Positions 1 to 19,200 of a DNA stretch of 64,000 nucleotides are shown here, in pieces. The translations under genes were made by a program, and so were the position numbers. Where the stretch lies: NCBI GenBank assembly GCA_026261815.1, contig JAMPIT010000894.1:53569147-53633146 (forward strand), in the 5' to 3' direction. Positions within the stretch are counted from its first letter, which is position 1, and each line of letters begins with the position of its first letter. Below the pieces are notes generated by a model. It was not told where the DNA came from. It saw nothing but the letters and a program-made list of their open reading frames with translations, and did no database searches. The stretch is from Monarcha castaneiventris obscurior. Its lineage: Eukaryota; Chordata; Aves; Passeriformes; Monarchidae.

Positions 1-481
1 GAATTGCACTTGGGTTTCCCAATCCAGCAGGGCTGCAATGCTGTTCTCCTCATTGTGTATCCTAATTGCAGTAATTGCTTAAGAATAATTGAAAGAAATT
101 AAAAGAATGAAGAGAAAATAAAGAAGAGCTGCCAGCTCCAACCAAGGGGTGCTCAAGCCCCTTCTCAATGATTTGCTTTAATTAACCAATGAAAATGAAC
201 CAATTAAAACCACATTGATATGGTTTTACTCTTTTTAATTGAATTCTAGAGAAATATTGCAGAATATAAAAGAACCTTTTTAACCCCCAAAACTCTTCTA
301 GGAGATCCACAGGGCAGGGCTGCACTGCACCCCCAAACCAAGGAGAACTGGGAGAAAAGACAATCAAACAAAGATTCCCAGGAAATTGGTGCAGCTTCTG
401 CCAGCCAGAACAATCCTTGGTCTGAACACACACTTGTGAATCCCAGGAACCTGGGACATCATCAGTGTCCTCAGGGGCCTT
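1..481. other. Intergenic flank downstream of RAD51
   Basis: AT-rich sequence beyond the presumed RAD51 polyadenylation site. I see no exon, RNA gene or clear repeat in it. The neighbour beyond the window is expected from human synteny to be RMDN3, but nothing here shows it. Confidence 0.5.
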
Positions 482-487
482 TTTATT
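482..487 (-). terminator. RAD51: Candidate RAD51 polyadenylation signal
   Basis: AATAAA read on the minus strand, about 530 nt after the RAD51 stop codon. A GT-rich stretch follows on the minus strand (around 421-440), as expected for a downstream element. The true cleavage site would need 3' transcript ends. Confidence 0.5.
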
Positions 488-1015
488 TAAAGCAGAGTAT
501 TAACAAAATACAGAAAATGAAACTGAAATGTAAAGGAACAGCTCCCCCAAGCCAGCAGGCTGCAGCATCCAAAAGAAAATGAACAGAAAGATTATGAATT
601 GGGACCATCACCAATCCCAAATCCCTCGTGTGGAATACCACTCTGCTTTGATTTATAAATCACCACTTCTCTTAGTGGATAAAGCCTCCAGCTTTGCTTC
701 CAATTCACCAAGTTCCCAGCTGTGGCCACTGAGATTCTGCTGCACTGTGTCCACGGTGGGATCCAGGAGAACACGTAGGGTTTGCTCCTCTGGGAATGCT
801 GCCCAGGAAGCACCCTGACCTCATCTGTGCCTGCAGCCCAGAGGGAATCTCTTCCCAACAGCTCTGGCTGTGCTCGGGGTGTCCCGACGGGTCACTGCTG
901 ACACACCACAGCTAATCCTCTGCCTGCTGCCGTGGGAAGTATCCCTAAGGTGCCACCAAGAAAGGAGCTTCTTCCGGGCACAGAGTCTTGGGCTTCAGGG
1001 GAAGAAAAGGAGTTT

Positions 1016-6790
<5,775 letters not shown>

Positions 6791-6877
6791 GGCAGCGAGG
6801 GCCCAGGACACGCCCTGGAAGGAACCAAACATTTCAGTGCTCCCTTTTAGCAATAAATTATGTGGTCACATGAATCA

Positions 6878-6995
6878 GAATCATGGAGTTATTGAGGCTG
6901 GAAAACTTCTCTGAACTGGCCCCTGATGTTGAGACTGGGCTGTGCCCCAGAGCTTGCCCTTGGGACTGCCACAAACACCTTGGAAATGGCTGGAA
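6878..6995 (-). mobile_element. Short CR1-like fragment
   Basis: The stretch 'aatcagaatcatggagttattgaggctggaaaa' is the reverse-oriented terminal piece of a CR1 subfamily. Only about 100 bp are recognisable. Confidence 0.5.
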
Positions 6996-7120
6996 GACCC
7001 TGCAGAGGATCTGTACCACCCTTGAGATTGCTGAGCAGGATGACAGGCAGGAGCTGTCATGGGAAACTGAAGGATACAAGGGAATTCACACATTTGGGAC
7101 ATAACACACAATTTGAACAT

Positions 7121-7363
7121 TATAGTGACAGGACAAGGGGGAATGGATTCAAACTGACAGAGGGGAAATATACATTGAATACTGGGAAGAAATTCTTCCC
7201 TGTGAGGGTGCTGAGGCCCTGGCACAGAGAAGCTGTGGCTGCCCCTGGATCCCTGGAAGTGTCCAAGGCCAGGCTGGATGGAGCAACCCGGGATAGTGGA
7301 AGGTGTCCCTGCCCATGGCAGGGGGTGGGACTTGATGGCCATTCCGGCATTCCACGATTCCAA
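7121..7363 (+). mobile_element. CR1 LINE 3' fragment beside the RAD51 promoter
   Basis: It runs from 'acaggacaagggggaatgg' through 'ttcttccctgtgagggt' to 'cattccacgattcc'. It ends about 20 bp before the GC-rich RAD51 5' region begins. Confidence 0.85.
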
Positions 7364-7374
7364 CTTTACCGGGG

Positions 7375-7800
7375 CAGCACCTCCCAGGTACCGCCCGCCG
7401 GCGATCTGGAACTCCCTGGTTTCCCCATACCACGTCCCCTTATTTTGCTCAACCCCAGCCCTTTGTTTAACGCCCCGCACCGCCCCCCACAAGTGACGGC
7501 CTTCAGCCCCACTCCCCCCCAACGCCCCTCAGGGTCCCGCGGCCGCTCCCCGCACCGGGGAGGCACCGGGGGAGCCCCGAGAGGCGTCGGGGCCCCGCAG
7601 CCCCGGGCCCGGCCCGCCCGCCTCAGCGCCGCCCGCCCGCCTCACCGCGGCCCCGCTCCGGCCCTTCGCGCGCTCCCGCCGCAGCCCCACGTGACCCCGC
7701 CCGCCCGCGCGCGCGCAGGCGCAGCCCCGCCCCCGGCACCGCCTCAGAGGGGAGCGCGGGAAGCGGGAACGGGAACGGGATCGGGGTCATGGAGAGCGGC
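7375..7800 (-). promoter_or_regulatory. RAD51: RAD51 CpG-rich promoter and likely non-coding exon 1
   Basis: A GC- and CpG-dense block just upstream of RAD51. On the minus strand a GTGAGG donor follows position 7,646, and an acceptor (TTCCTTCCAG) precedes 6,814. An untranslated first exon ending at 7,646 would therefore splice to the exon holding the start codon. A CACGTG E-box lies near 7,687. Transcription start sites are not determined. Confidence 0.65.
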
Positions 7801-7814
7801 CCGGGGCAGCGCAG

Positions 7815-7925
7815 CCTTTCTTTCTACTTCCCTTTCCTTCCTCTCTCTTTCTTGTCTTCCTTTTTGTTTTCTTTTCCCCAGTTTTCTTCCCCCATTTTTT
7901 TCTTTGCCTTCTCTCTCTCATCTAA
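7815..7925. repeat. Polypyrimidine tract
   Basis: Nearly pure C/T run on the plus strand next to the RAD51 CpG block. It is low-complexity, and the reading frame that starts at 7,789 through it is not a credible protein. Confidence 0.8.
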
Positions 7926-7998
7926 CCTTGATGCTTTAGGTTTTAACTTTTATATTTTTCAAATTCTGTACTGCTTAGAGTGTAACTCTGAAGTTCCT

Positions 7999-8370
7999 TG
8001 TAGCCTGTAATTTCTGCTCTCTCGTGCTGGGCAGACATAACAAAGCCTCTCCAGGCTTTGCCTTCAAGGACAGCCAGGCTGTTCCAGGCCCAAAATGTGT
8101 AAACCAAAGCCTCTAAGAGGGGAGCAAGCTGAGGGGAATTACATCATTGAACTGGGGCTTTAATTGGAGAATTAACCGTGGTATGCAAATGAACCAAACC
8201 TATAGAAGTGTGAAGAACTCGTGACCTGGGGTCCATTTTTGGAGGCAGCCTCTGGCTCCCCAGGGTGTGCCTTGAAGGCCCTTCAAATAAACACCTATCT
8301 TTATTCCCTTGTCTAGACTCTTGCCTAGTCTCTGTTTCTAGGTGGCTGGAGAAGGCTTCACCCTCTTTGC
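7999..8370 (+). mobile_element. Solo-LTR-like element between RAD51 and KNL1
   Basis: The block opens with TGTAGCC. It has a TATA-like 'cctatagaag' near 8,200, an AATAAA near 8,287 and an R/U5-like end ('cttgtctagactcttgcctagtctctg'). That order is typical of a retroviral LTR. No internal region is attached. Edges are approximate. Confidence 0.6.
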
Positions 8371-8371
8371 C

Positions 8372-8490
8372 CTTCTTTTCTCTTTTCCCCCTTTCTTTTC
8401 TCTTCCCCACCCCCTTTTCCCTTTTGCTTCTCTCTCTCCCTTCCATTATTTTCCCTCACTTCTTTTTTCTTTTTTTTTTTAATTTTCCCT
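8372..8490. repeat. Second polypyrimidine tract
   Basis: Another C/T-rich run on the plus strand immediately after the LTR-like element. The element is thus flanked on both sides by pyrimidine-rich DNA. Confidence 0.75.
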
Positions 8491-9246
8491 TTTGAAGCCC
8501 AACCCTGTGCCCCCATAAATCCAGCACAATTCCCTCAGCCAGCACCCAGGAACAAGCAGCTAGAGATCAAGACACGTGTGGAGCAGAGGTTGCGATTCCA
8601 CACAGGAAGCCCCATCCCTTGACTTTAATGGAATCCTTTTGCCTTGAGGCCTTGCTGGGCACAGGTTGGAACCGCTGGTTCTTGGCACATGGAAGTGAAG
8701 TTTTCCATGATTTTTAAATGTTGGATAATGAAATAATTTCCGCCCAAGCTCCTTTTCCTACCACAAACGTGTGGCTTCACCTGCTACTTAGATTCGATAT
8801 TCAGAGCAACATAATAAACTCCACCAAAAACTCACTTGAGTCTTTATAGTTATTGATGCTTTAGTGTGTAAATTACACTGAAAGAAAACCAGCCAAAAAA
8901 GACAAAAAGAGGTGGATAATGCTCCTGGAGAACTGTGGCAGCACTCTCTGCTAGTTAGTAAAGCACAAAGAATGGCCTGGGGAAATTAAAAAATCCAGGT
9001 ATAGTACCTAAGCTGAGAATGATTTGTAATTAAAATGCAATAAATTCTTGTGAAAAGCCAGGACATAGTAAACCAGCACTAGTAAAGACAAGGAAAAAAA
9101 AAATCATATTATGAAAAGCCTTCCCGAGTATTTAACATAATTGTGTCAATATTTTGAATTAAATTTAGCATTGAATTTTCAATCACCAGTTTAAATAGAG
9201 CAGTCCAAAATCTCCATTTGAAGCAGGATGAGTGAAAAACCCAATC
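8491..9246. other. Intergenic DNA between KNL1 3' end and RAD51
   Basis: About 750 bp with moderate AT content. I see no exon, RNA gene or recognisable repeat here. Confidence 0.5.
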
Positions 9247-9252
9247 TTTATT
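9247..9252 (-). terminator. KNL1: Candidate KNL1 polyadenylation signal
   Basis: AATAAA on the minus strand about 1.04 kb after the KNL1 stop codon. It would give KNL1 a 3' UTR of about 1 kb. Other hexamers exist nearby, so the choice is tentative. Confidence 0.4.
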
Positions 9253-10290
9253 AAACTTCCATTTTTCATACAGAAACAAACTCTGTAAAAAGACAAAATA
9301 TATAAACACTAGAATACAGGAAAACATTTTTAAATTCAACATATTGTACAGGGTACAAGGATTTGCAGCTGCAGAACTGAGAGCTGAGCCAGGGTTGGTG
9401 CTTCAGCTTGGCAACGCAGTCGGGGTGAGATCAGTTCCAACAGCAAGACCCACATAATACATAAAATATACACAAAACCAAGCTGAGCTCACAGACACTC
9501 CCAAGTTTAAGGAGCTCAGTCTCCTTGCTAAAATTCCATGGCATTCCAAACTGGGGCAGTGCCCCAGCACCCAGAGATAGAGCTGGACTAAGACAATGAG
9601 TGTCAGAACTAACTTCAGCCACAGAATCACAGTGATGGCTTTGAGGCTGTTACATCCCAAAGTCTGTGGACAAGCACAGGGATTTTTAGCCTTAATTCCA
9701 AAAATATTTCTGACTTTGGTGACCGAGTTAATTGCTACAGGTTAATTAATCAGATGCAGGGATACAGTGTCTGGCTTGGGAGGGGTCCCAGGCAATGGAT
9801 AAACACCGGACGTGGTGGGATCTGTTAAATTGCACGTGGTAGTGAAGTAATGTCAGCAAAAGCAAATTCCAGTTGCAATAATTTAGAGAACACTCATCAT
9901 TGCTTTGTCCAAGAGCTCAGTAAATGACCCCAGGACAAAATTACTGGGCTATGGCAGAAGAATATCCATGCTAGGAATGACTATCCAATGATGACGATCT
10001 GCGCCAGGAATGACCACCAGTGACTGAGAGAAGATAAAAGGCACCTTGAATTTACAAAGGATGTAGGAATTTCCTTCTCCTCTTTAGACACCCCTGCTTT
10101 TGTAAAACTTGTGGCCTACACCAAGCATTCTACTTGGTCTAAGCCACAAGGATACTAAATAGGCAGGAATACTAGAGCTGAGTGGGTAACAGCATTCCCA
10201 TTGCAGGGAGACAGCGCTGGAATTCTCGTAAGACTAAACTCACAGACTACCCATTCTGACTGCTTCAGTCCTGCCCGTGGATCCAGTGGA

Positions 10291-13200
10291 TCATCTGGGA
10301 CCCTGGAGCAGATTCTGATGGATGGAGAAGACTATTCTCCGCAGATAGTGGTGACCAACTGGAACACTGGAGAGAACAGCAGCAATTTCCTTCTCCCTGG
10401 GGAAGATAAAATTATCACACACGTTGGAGAGGATCCTGAGGGATCAACCCCCCATCCCTGCTTTGGAATGGAGTCACGTGCAGGGGTGCTTTGTCAGCTC
10501 ACCCGATATTCCCAATGTGGGTTTGGACACTGAAGGGAAGTGCAGCAGATGGGTAGTCATGAGAGAGAGCCAGAGACAACTCAAACTTTGCAAAAGCCAC
10601 GGAAGAGGAGAACACAAGCTTCACCCTGTGGAAATAAACACAAAGATCCATGCAAAACAGTCAAATGAGCTGCTTCCACCTTGGAATTAGTGCCAGGAGC
10701 AGAAATACGTGATGTCACTGATGCAACAAGCACAGTAACTTCTAAACAGATCCAGCACAGACCCACAGGAACTTCAGGAATAAGATAAAAAAGACTCTTC
10801 ACACATTATCAACACTTTGGAATGCAAACCCCCAACTTCTCCCACAGAAAATGAACACGTAATTCACAGAACCATCCAGAAATTATGGGAGAATAGAGAT
10901 TAAAAATATGTTTTCTAGTTACCATAAAACATTCCCAGGTAGTTAAGGTTTTCTAATGTTTTAAGTAGGACTGGTTTGCCTCCAGTTCCATGGGATTTTT
11001 GGCACTCTTGCAAAGGGAACTACAAAATTAGAATAACCTCTGGAACAGCACCAAGGAGGGCAGAGCAAGTTAATAATTGGGCACTTCTTAATTAAAGATA
11101 TGTATCAATAATGGAAAGATGAGGTGAAATTGTATTTGCCTTGTACCACTGGAACATGCTAAAAAATTGGGAAGTAGCAATAGAAAATGGAAAGTAAAGA
11201 AAGTAAACTTCAGTTTCAGTGCATCCCTCCTTCTATGACTGATTCTGCTTGGCTGAGGCAAACGCAAGATTAAAGGAAACAAAGCCCTAAGCTACAGGTA
11301 AATTCTTGGCTCTGTTTCCTTTGCATTGCTACAGCTTGGCCTAAATATTTAAGAAAGGCAAGTCAAGCAGGAAAACAGCAAGGAAGGAGAAGTTGTCTGA
11401 GAGTCATAAAATCAATGAATCCACGAACAGCTTAATTGCCATGCACTGGGACACTACAGTGCAATGGTATAGAAATAAATTAAATTGTACTTAAAAACAG
11501 CTTTGAAGTAAACCAAAGCTTTTAAGAAAACCAAACAGAAACTGCTTCAGTGTTTTGCTTCTGATTATCTAGAAACTCCCTCTTAAGGCTACTGTGCACT
11601 CCATCTTACAGAATCACAGAACATCCTGAGTCAGAAGGGACCCACAAGGATCATCAAAGTCCATCTCCTGGCCATGCACAGGGCACCCCAACAATCCCAC
11701 CACGGTTATCTGAATTTACTCACGCTGTGTCTTTGACATCTGTCTCCAGAAGATGGAATTTTGCACCCCACCTCTCCAGAAATTCCAACTCCTCTCCCAA
11801 GATTTTGCAGCGATTCACCACTAAGGAGATGTCAAAGAGAGCCTGGGGGGGCAATCAGAAAAGCAACATCAGCACTCAAGAGGTGACCACGTGATGCTTG
11901 AACACACAGCTCATCCTAGAAAGTACAAAAATAAAAGTGGTTTAACTGCTGCCTCAGTTTGGATGGAAAAATGAAATTGTACAAGCATAACAAATGCACA
12001 TTTTTTGCCTTAAATTTGTCCTTTCAGCTTTGCCAACAGGTCCACAGCCACCCAGGAACACAAAAGTTTGGCTTGGCAATTTAAACCTCCATTCTTCAGG
12101 AGGCAGAATGGCCTTCAGCTCAATTCTTTTTTGTTTTTGCAGGAAAAAAAAAATTTAAATAAACTCCAGCTTTTAGGACTCCTGCCTTCAGAGACAGGTA
12201 TTTCCCCTCAGAATATTCCTGAAGCAGATTTTGGGTTGCATTCCTGAAGCTTTCATTAAGGTACTTGGGTTCTCAGCTCAGCTCTATTTTCTATGTGGCA
12301 GAAAATAATAATTGGGTTTTTTTCAGAGTCTCCCAGGAATGTTACCTGGGGCAAGTAGTGCAGTGTGGGACACTTTTCCTGCCAGCTTCTCCGACTTTCA
12401 ATAAACTGGAAAAGGAGTCTTTGGACTAAACACGAGGAGGGTGGAGCTTGTTCCTCTGCAATACAAAAGAAAACCAGAAATCTTTGAAAAGCCATTTCAT
12501 AAAGCATTAGAAGATAAACCACATATTTAAAGTCTTCCCAACAACAGATTAGCAGGGCTGCTACTTTCACACCACTCAAAAATCTCACCATCCAGGAAGG
12601 ATTCAAAGTCCAGGCTAATGATGCTTCTGGAAGGACGTGCAGCGAAAAACTCACCATCTGAGAAAGAAAGTTAAAAACCCCCAGTTATTTCCATGCTTAG
12701 TTGTGGAGTTACAGCTCTCCATCTTCAGAAACAGCCATGCATTACATACATTTCTGAATTTTCATACGAAAAACCTATTCAAAGCCACCTCTCTCAGCTT
12801 ACACACTGTAGTATATTTTCTATTTCCTTTCAGCAAATCTTTACAAATACGGATATTTCAATAGTTTCTATTCTCTAACATTTCAAATTCATAAAACACA
12901 AATGTACCCATTTTGTGACTCACCTGCTGGGGGTCCAAACACAACAGTGAGCGTCACAGAATCATAAAGGAAATTAAAGACAGCTTGCTGCTCACTCCAT
13001 TCCATCAACTCCCACTCAGTGAAGCTGAAATGGGGAAAAAAACCCACCATCACTCCAAATTTCAACCAACCAACCTCAAAACAACTCAAAACAACTTTGT
13101 GAGGGACAAACATCAGAGCATTAAATGCACTTGCAGCTCTTACCACATCATACACCAATGAAATTTTCCAATGCCAAACAGAGGCTTATATTCCAACAGA

Positions 13201-16200
13201 GTATCAGAATCTGTTGGGAATGCAAGCATATTACTATAAATTTTATATAAATGCCAATTTGCAGATTGAAGGAGAGTTGGATGTAGAAACCCTGAACACA
13301 GAGCACCACTGCAAAGCTGCTAATGGAATAACTGCCTCACACATGGAAGTTCTCCAAGGCTTTATTGCCTACCTCAGGCTGCAAGGAGATGGGCATCCCA
13401 AGATTCCCCACATCAAATAACAAGGAAAACCAAACCCAAACACATTCACGTCCAAATGTGAGGCCCCAGAAATAGCTACTAAAAAAAAAAAACTTGGAGG
13501 TGTTTTCCTTACTCATATTTCTTCAGGATTTCCAGGCAGGCCCTTTCAGTCTTCTTGAGCTCTTCCATCTCAGCCAAATCACGCTCATCCTCAGCATCCA
13601 TCTCTGACAGTTCTCTGCAAGGATAAACCAATCCCATGGGAGGTGGTGCAGTGGTTAAAAACAGACCAACCCTCTAAAAACTGAGTGTGCACCTGATTCT
13701 TAATTCCTCTTTGACATCTTACCTCAGAAGTTCCTCTTCTTGGGCTGTGATGCTTTGCAATTCTAAAGCAAAGGGAAAAAAGGAAAGAAAAGGAAAAAAA
13801 AATGAGAGGAAAGAGCAGCACAGGAAGCCCTAATTTGCTGTGCACTCACTGTTCCTATGGAGTTAAAGGTTATAATTATTGGACAATTAAAGTGCTGAAT
13901 ACAACAGCCAGCACACACTCTTCAGGTAGCAAGTTCTAAATTCCCTTTTTTTCAGGGAAAAACCAGTCCTTTTCATTCTTTAACCCCTATCTAATTAGCT
14001 ATGTGCAATGTAGGAAAGACAGCAGCAGTGTCTAAATCTCTCAAGGTGGGGCTGAGTGGCACCCTCTCCAGGTTCTAGAACATCAGACAAAAAGTGCATT
14101 CAGCTGCTCCCATTACCTTTCTGTACATTCTGCCCTCCTGCCATTCCAGCACTGCAGCCAGCTTCCTCTTCATCCCAAAAAGAATCTGTGGGAAAGAAGT
14201 GTCAGGTCTGTGCAGAACTCCCAGATTCAATACTTAGAGTTAATTTTGTTTGTTTGTGGGCTCTAGAAATCTCAGCACTTAACTAAAAAAAAATATACAA
14301 AAATATGGAAAAGTATCTACCACAAACCTCAAAAAGTGATAATAACTAGCAAAACTGGTTTTATTGCACTGTTTTAGAGTTGCTACTGTGCAATTTGATT
14401 TCTACTTAAGGCATTGGAGAAAAAGAATTGAAACTATAAAGCATCATTACATAGTAATGCCAAGTTCTGACTGCAGCTTGCATCAAACAACCAGAAACAC
14501 AGAATCCTGAACTGACCTTTTAAACAGCAGCTCTGCAGAAAAAAGAGAAAGCAGCATATTGGTCACCTTTTTGGAAACACACACCTGATTCCAGAGCAGC
14601 CACGGAGCTCTCTGCCTCCTTTGTCTGCTCATCCACCTTTTCTGTTCTCGACTGGAGCTTTCTGTATTGTTCCTGAGATAGGAAAATTGTACTTGAGTCA
14701 GTGATATTATTTTAAAATCTGAATTTTCTTCTGGGATCACCACAGGGCTCTTTGCTTGCTAATTAATTAAAGCAGCTAGTGAAATCTGTCATTAGAGGGA
14801 AGAGGCAACTGACAAACAGTGGGGCAGTAGCCCATATTAAGAAATTACTAAATGCTCACTGAATCTCCCTAGTGAGGGATAAGACATGGAAATAAATAAA
14901 TCCCTAGAGCTTTAATAAATACACACCTTTGATCCCTGTCACAATGCATTACTTGTGCACTTCCTTGTTGCTTATCAGAGAACCCCTGAATGGTTTGGGT
15001 GGGAAAGGATTTTAAAGATCATCCAATTCCAATGCCCTGCCATGGGCAGCGACACCTTCCACTATCCCAGCTTGCTCCAAGTCCCATCCAACCTGGCCTT
15101 GGACACTGCCAGGGATCCAGGGGCAGCCACAGCTTCTCTGAGCACCCTGTGCCAGGGCCTCAGCACCTCTCAGGGAAGAATTTCTTCCTAAATACTTGCT
15201 AACTCACCTACTTACTAATGCTGGCATTGCTACAGTATAAAGAGCTAATTTTTGGTGGTGTTTCCTTTAACACTCCCATTTTTCACTGTTAATCACCAAA
15301 ACTCTTAGGCAGAAGGTTCCTACAGTGTGACTGCAAGAAAGTCACTGTCAGTCACTGTCCCAGTGTTATATTTGCATACAAATAAAAGGGAAATGTATTT
15401 ATAAGAAACTTCCATGAGAGTACACACTTAAAATAATAAAGCTCCTACACATTTAAAGACAAGAAATGTGGTAGAAGTGACTTTTTAAAGGCAAATGCCT
15501 GCAGCCCTGTGGCTCCTTACCTCAGCACTCTGCAGCAGTTTCCTGTACAATGTCTCCTTCTCATTATGAGACAAGATTTTAGCCTCCTTGGTGAAACAGG
15601 ATTTCATCTTGTTCAGTTCTGCTCCAAACTTACTCAGCTGTGATGAATGGCAAATACAGAAGAGAAAGTGAATGGAAATATAATCCTTTCTGACTCTAGC
15701 TCACCACCCAACTTCAGTGATATCCTCTGCCAAACTAATGATGAATTATGAAAAATACTGTGTCTCCAATCAATTTTGACTCTTTATTTTCAAGGGATAG
15801 ATCTTTATTCTTGGCATTAGGACCACAGAAAACAAAATCTCTTGATCCACCTTCTCAATTCTTGTGGGATACTTTTATAAATTTTCTGGGTTTTATATGC
15901 AGTAACTGTGGGTCATTTCTTTCCCCTTCAATATATTTCAAAGGACACATTTCCTTGCATTCTCCTGACATGCTGGAAGTTCTCAGCAGTTTTCCACTGA
16001 GAAAATATTTTGCCTTGTTTCACCTGCTGTTATTTTGTGACTATTCTGGTTCTTATTTGATGTGAATAAATAAATTATGCTCACTTCTTCATTACATACA
16101 AACATTCTCTCCATACAGCATTACCTCTTCATCAGTGCAGGTTCTCATTACTTCCCACAAACTCCTGATCACGTTCACCAGGGGCTGATCCAGGACACTC

Positions 16201-19200
16201 ACATGTGGTTTTAACCTGAAATATGGAAAAAAGAAAGTTGAAAGTCTTGTTGCAATTGCATTGACCACATAAAGCAGCACGTTGATATTCGTACAATTCA
16301 TTTCTAAATCTGTAATAAACTACTAACTATATTTTTACTTTTCTTTGATGTAATGTATTAACTTTCTTCAGGCCATTTCCATGCACCCAGAGCCGAAAAA
16401 ATGGAATTACTGATGAACTGTGTGACTGGAAAACCACTCACTCCACTGTTTTCCGAGACAGGTCCTGGCAATCCTCCTCGTAAATCCGCAGCTTGGGCCG
16501 GTGAATGTACTGGCTGTAGATGAGATCTTCTGCAGTAGGAGGTGCACTGACTGCACACTGGGAAAAAACACAGGGGCAAGTAGGAAGAAAAAGAAAAAAA
16601 AAAATCCATATTTTTCAGAAATAGTAACTTCCAATCAATTAAATTCTGCTTTCATGCCTTGTGTTTCCTCCTGCCGGAGCACAGGCTTCCTTTTGGGATA
16701 TGTGCCTCATCATTAGAGCTCAGAAAAATGAAATTAAGTATTACTGAAAGGGGTTAACTCTCTTTTAGATGAAGACTTGAAAACATGTATATGTTATGCA
16801 GGTAAAAAGAGTGCTCCCCAATAAAACAATGCTTAATTCAAAGTCATCTTTAATTCAGAATCAAAGCTCCCAAGTCTTAGGGAAGCCTTATGGAGCTTTA
16901 TTCCTCAAATAAATATGAGGGGAGGTATTTCAGAAAGCTTCCTGTATAGTAAAGCTCGTAAATAACTGACATCAATTACTGCCACTCCTTCAGAGAAAGT
17001 TTTCAGGGGCTTTTGTGGGGGTGGTGTCTATTTTTTATCAGTCACTAGTGCACAGTAGCAGTGTTACTAAGCCTGATGAATATTTAGAGACAACTCAATA
17101 TCAATAAATTTGTAAACGAAACTGCAGCTAAGCTGGGAGAGCATTTTAAATAAAAATGGAAGGGATTTAGTGGTCAGACTTCTGTTCTTTATTTCTTCCC
17201 CTTTCTTCAGGTGAGGAAATAAAGAGCAGCAATGTCATGGTGAAGCAATTCTAAAGGAGAGACTAGAACAGGCAGGGGGAGTGCAGAGTAGCTGCAGGCA
17301 GTAGTGGCTGATGGACACTGTGAGAAGATAAAGTGAAAAGATCAGAGTGAGCTTCTAATTCTTACTTTTGAATTGATTGTCCTTAAAACAAGTTTAAAAA
17401 GCAAGAATTAGCATATTTATCCAAGAACAGTAATCCTGAAATCCTGAATATATGGTATTTGGTAAGGAGATGGAAATCTGTTCTGGTTTTTGTTTAAAGA
17501 TGTTTGAGTTGCTAAAAATTAAAACCCAAAACAACAAAGGAGTATTATTTAAGATCAGTTATATTGTTGCACTCACACTGGCTGGAACCTGGCTGTGCCG
17601 GGGCTTCTGGATCACAACATGGACTTGAAGAAGGGTAAAAAACTCCCCAACTGTGATAGCACCACTCTGAAATTTCTGTACATTTGAGGAAAAACATACA
17701 GGTAAGTCCATTTCTCAAGACAGAACGCTCACTGATGTATGCACACAGGAGTTTTTTTCCTGTTAGGACAAGAATATGCTGTCTTCCAGCTGTGTCCATA
17801 CCTCCCATAAATTTTCTTCACAAATGCTGTCTGTGAGAAGCTGGGACTCCACCTGACTGCTGCGCTGGACTGGGAAAACAAAATGGAAAGTGTGTGTGTG
17901 TGGGGGTGTTGGTGGAGTTAATAACAGTCTTACAGGGCAAAGAACACAAGGTTTGGGACTCTCATCACAAATGGGCTCTCACGTGTTAACTCTGTGTCAG
18001 CCTTCACAGAATCCAGGGAGCTGCTGGTGCTGGCGTGAGGACACTCAGGGCTTTTAGCTGAGAGATTTGGAGGTTCTCCACCTTCCTCGACTTCTGCTTG
18101 GTCCTGAGGCACAACATCAAAAGTCACCTAATATTAACAAAATTTAAAAAAATTAATTAATATATGAAACAATCTAACTGGATCAGAGGTTTATTGCAGC
18201 TGCTCCTTGAAAGGATTAAAGGGACACTACGCAGAGAAGTTTACAATTGGGAAATCCCTCATTCTGCCTGTTTTGCCTGGTACAGGAATGTTGCACACAT
18301 CAACCTGTTTCTTGTAACTTGGCAAAACAATGAAAAGCACAGGGAATGACACAGGAGAGTGACAGCAAACTGGTGGTTATGAAAAACAAGAAAACCTACT
18401 ATCAGATCCACTTACACCCCCAAAACTTAAGCCCTGGTGGTCTTCCCTGTATCCTTACAGTGAGGGACCAGGCTCACCTCCAAGTCTCCAGAGGCCCCAG
18501 CATCCCCATGTTCATCCCTCTTGGCCTTCTTGGGGCTTTGAAGATCCTCCTCAGCTGGTCCCAAAGCTCTTTTCATGTTACAAGTTTTTGTCTCTTCAAA
18601 TGGACCCTTTTCAGACTGGGGGATTTGTTTTTTATTTTTATCATCCCAAGAATTTTCCACGAGTTCAGAGCTGACAGATTCATTGGAATCCATTTCCTCC
18701 AGGCACACAGGGAGAAATTCTTCTGCTATGAACTGAAAAGGGCTGAAGTTCTGCCTGCTGGACTTGTTACCTGGGGTTTCACTGGTGTTTGCTGGAACTG
18801 GGGCTTCTGCCCTGTCTGATTTTGTATTTACGTCTTCTGCACTGGAAACACGATTTCTCTTGTTTGGCAATTTAGGCTGGAATATACCCAGAGGGATATT
18901 TATTCCTGGATATTCATCCTTAGGCACCATTCCTATGGGATCAGCTCCAGATTCCAGATCTGTGTTCTCCTGCTTTTTGGTATCAAGTAAGTTATTTGCT
19001 TCACTGACAGTGTTTTTTGCCAAGCTCATGGTATCCTCTGGCTGAGCTGAGGAACTGGGCAATGGGTCAGAAGCAGCAGTTTTGGAAACAGAAAGAGATT
19101 TCCTTCTCAGATCTTTCAGTTTTGAACAAATATCTAAAATACCTGAAACTGCTGGTGGAAGAGTGGCATGAGTTGGATCCCTTGGACTGTCACTGACCAA

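Noticed and set aside
7789..8010. Phe/Ser/Leu-rich frame downstream of the RAD51 CpG block
   Set aside because: It is a polypyrimidine tract read as protein; no splice or homology support.
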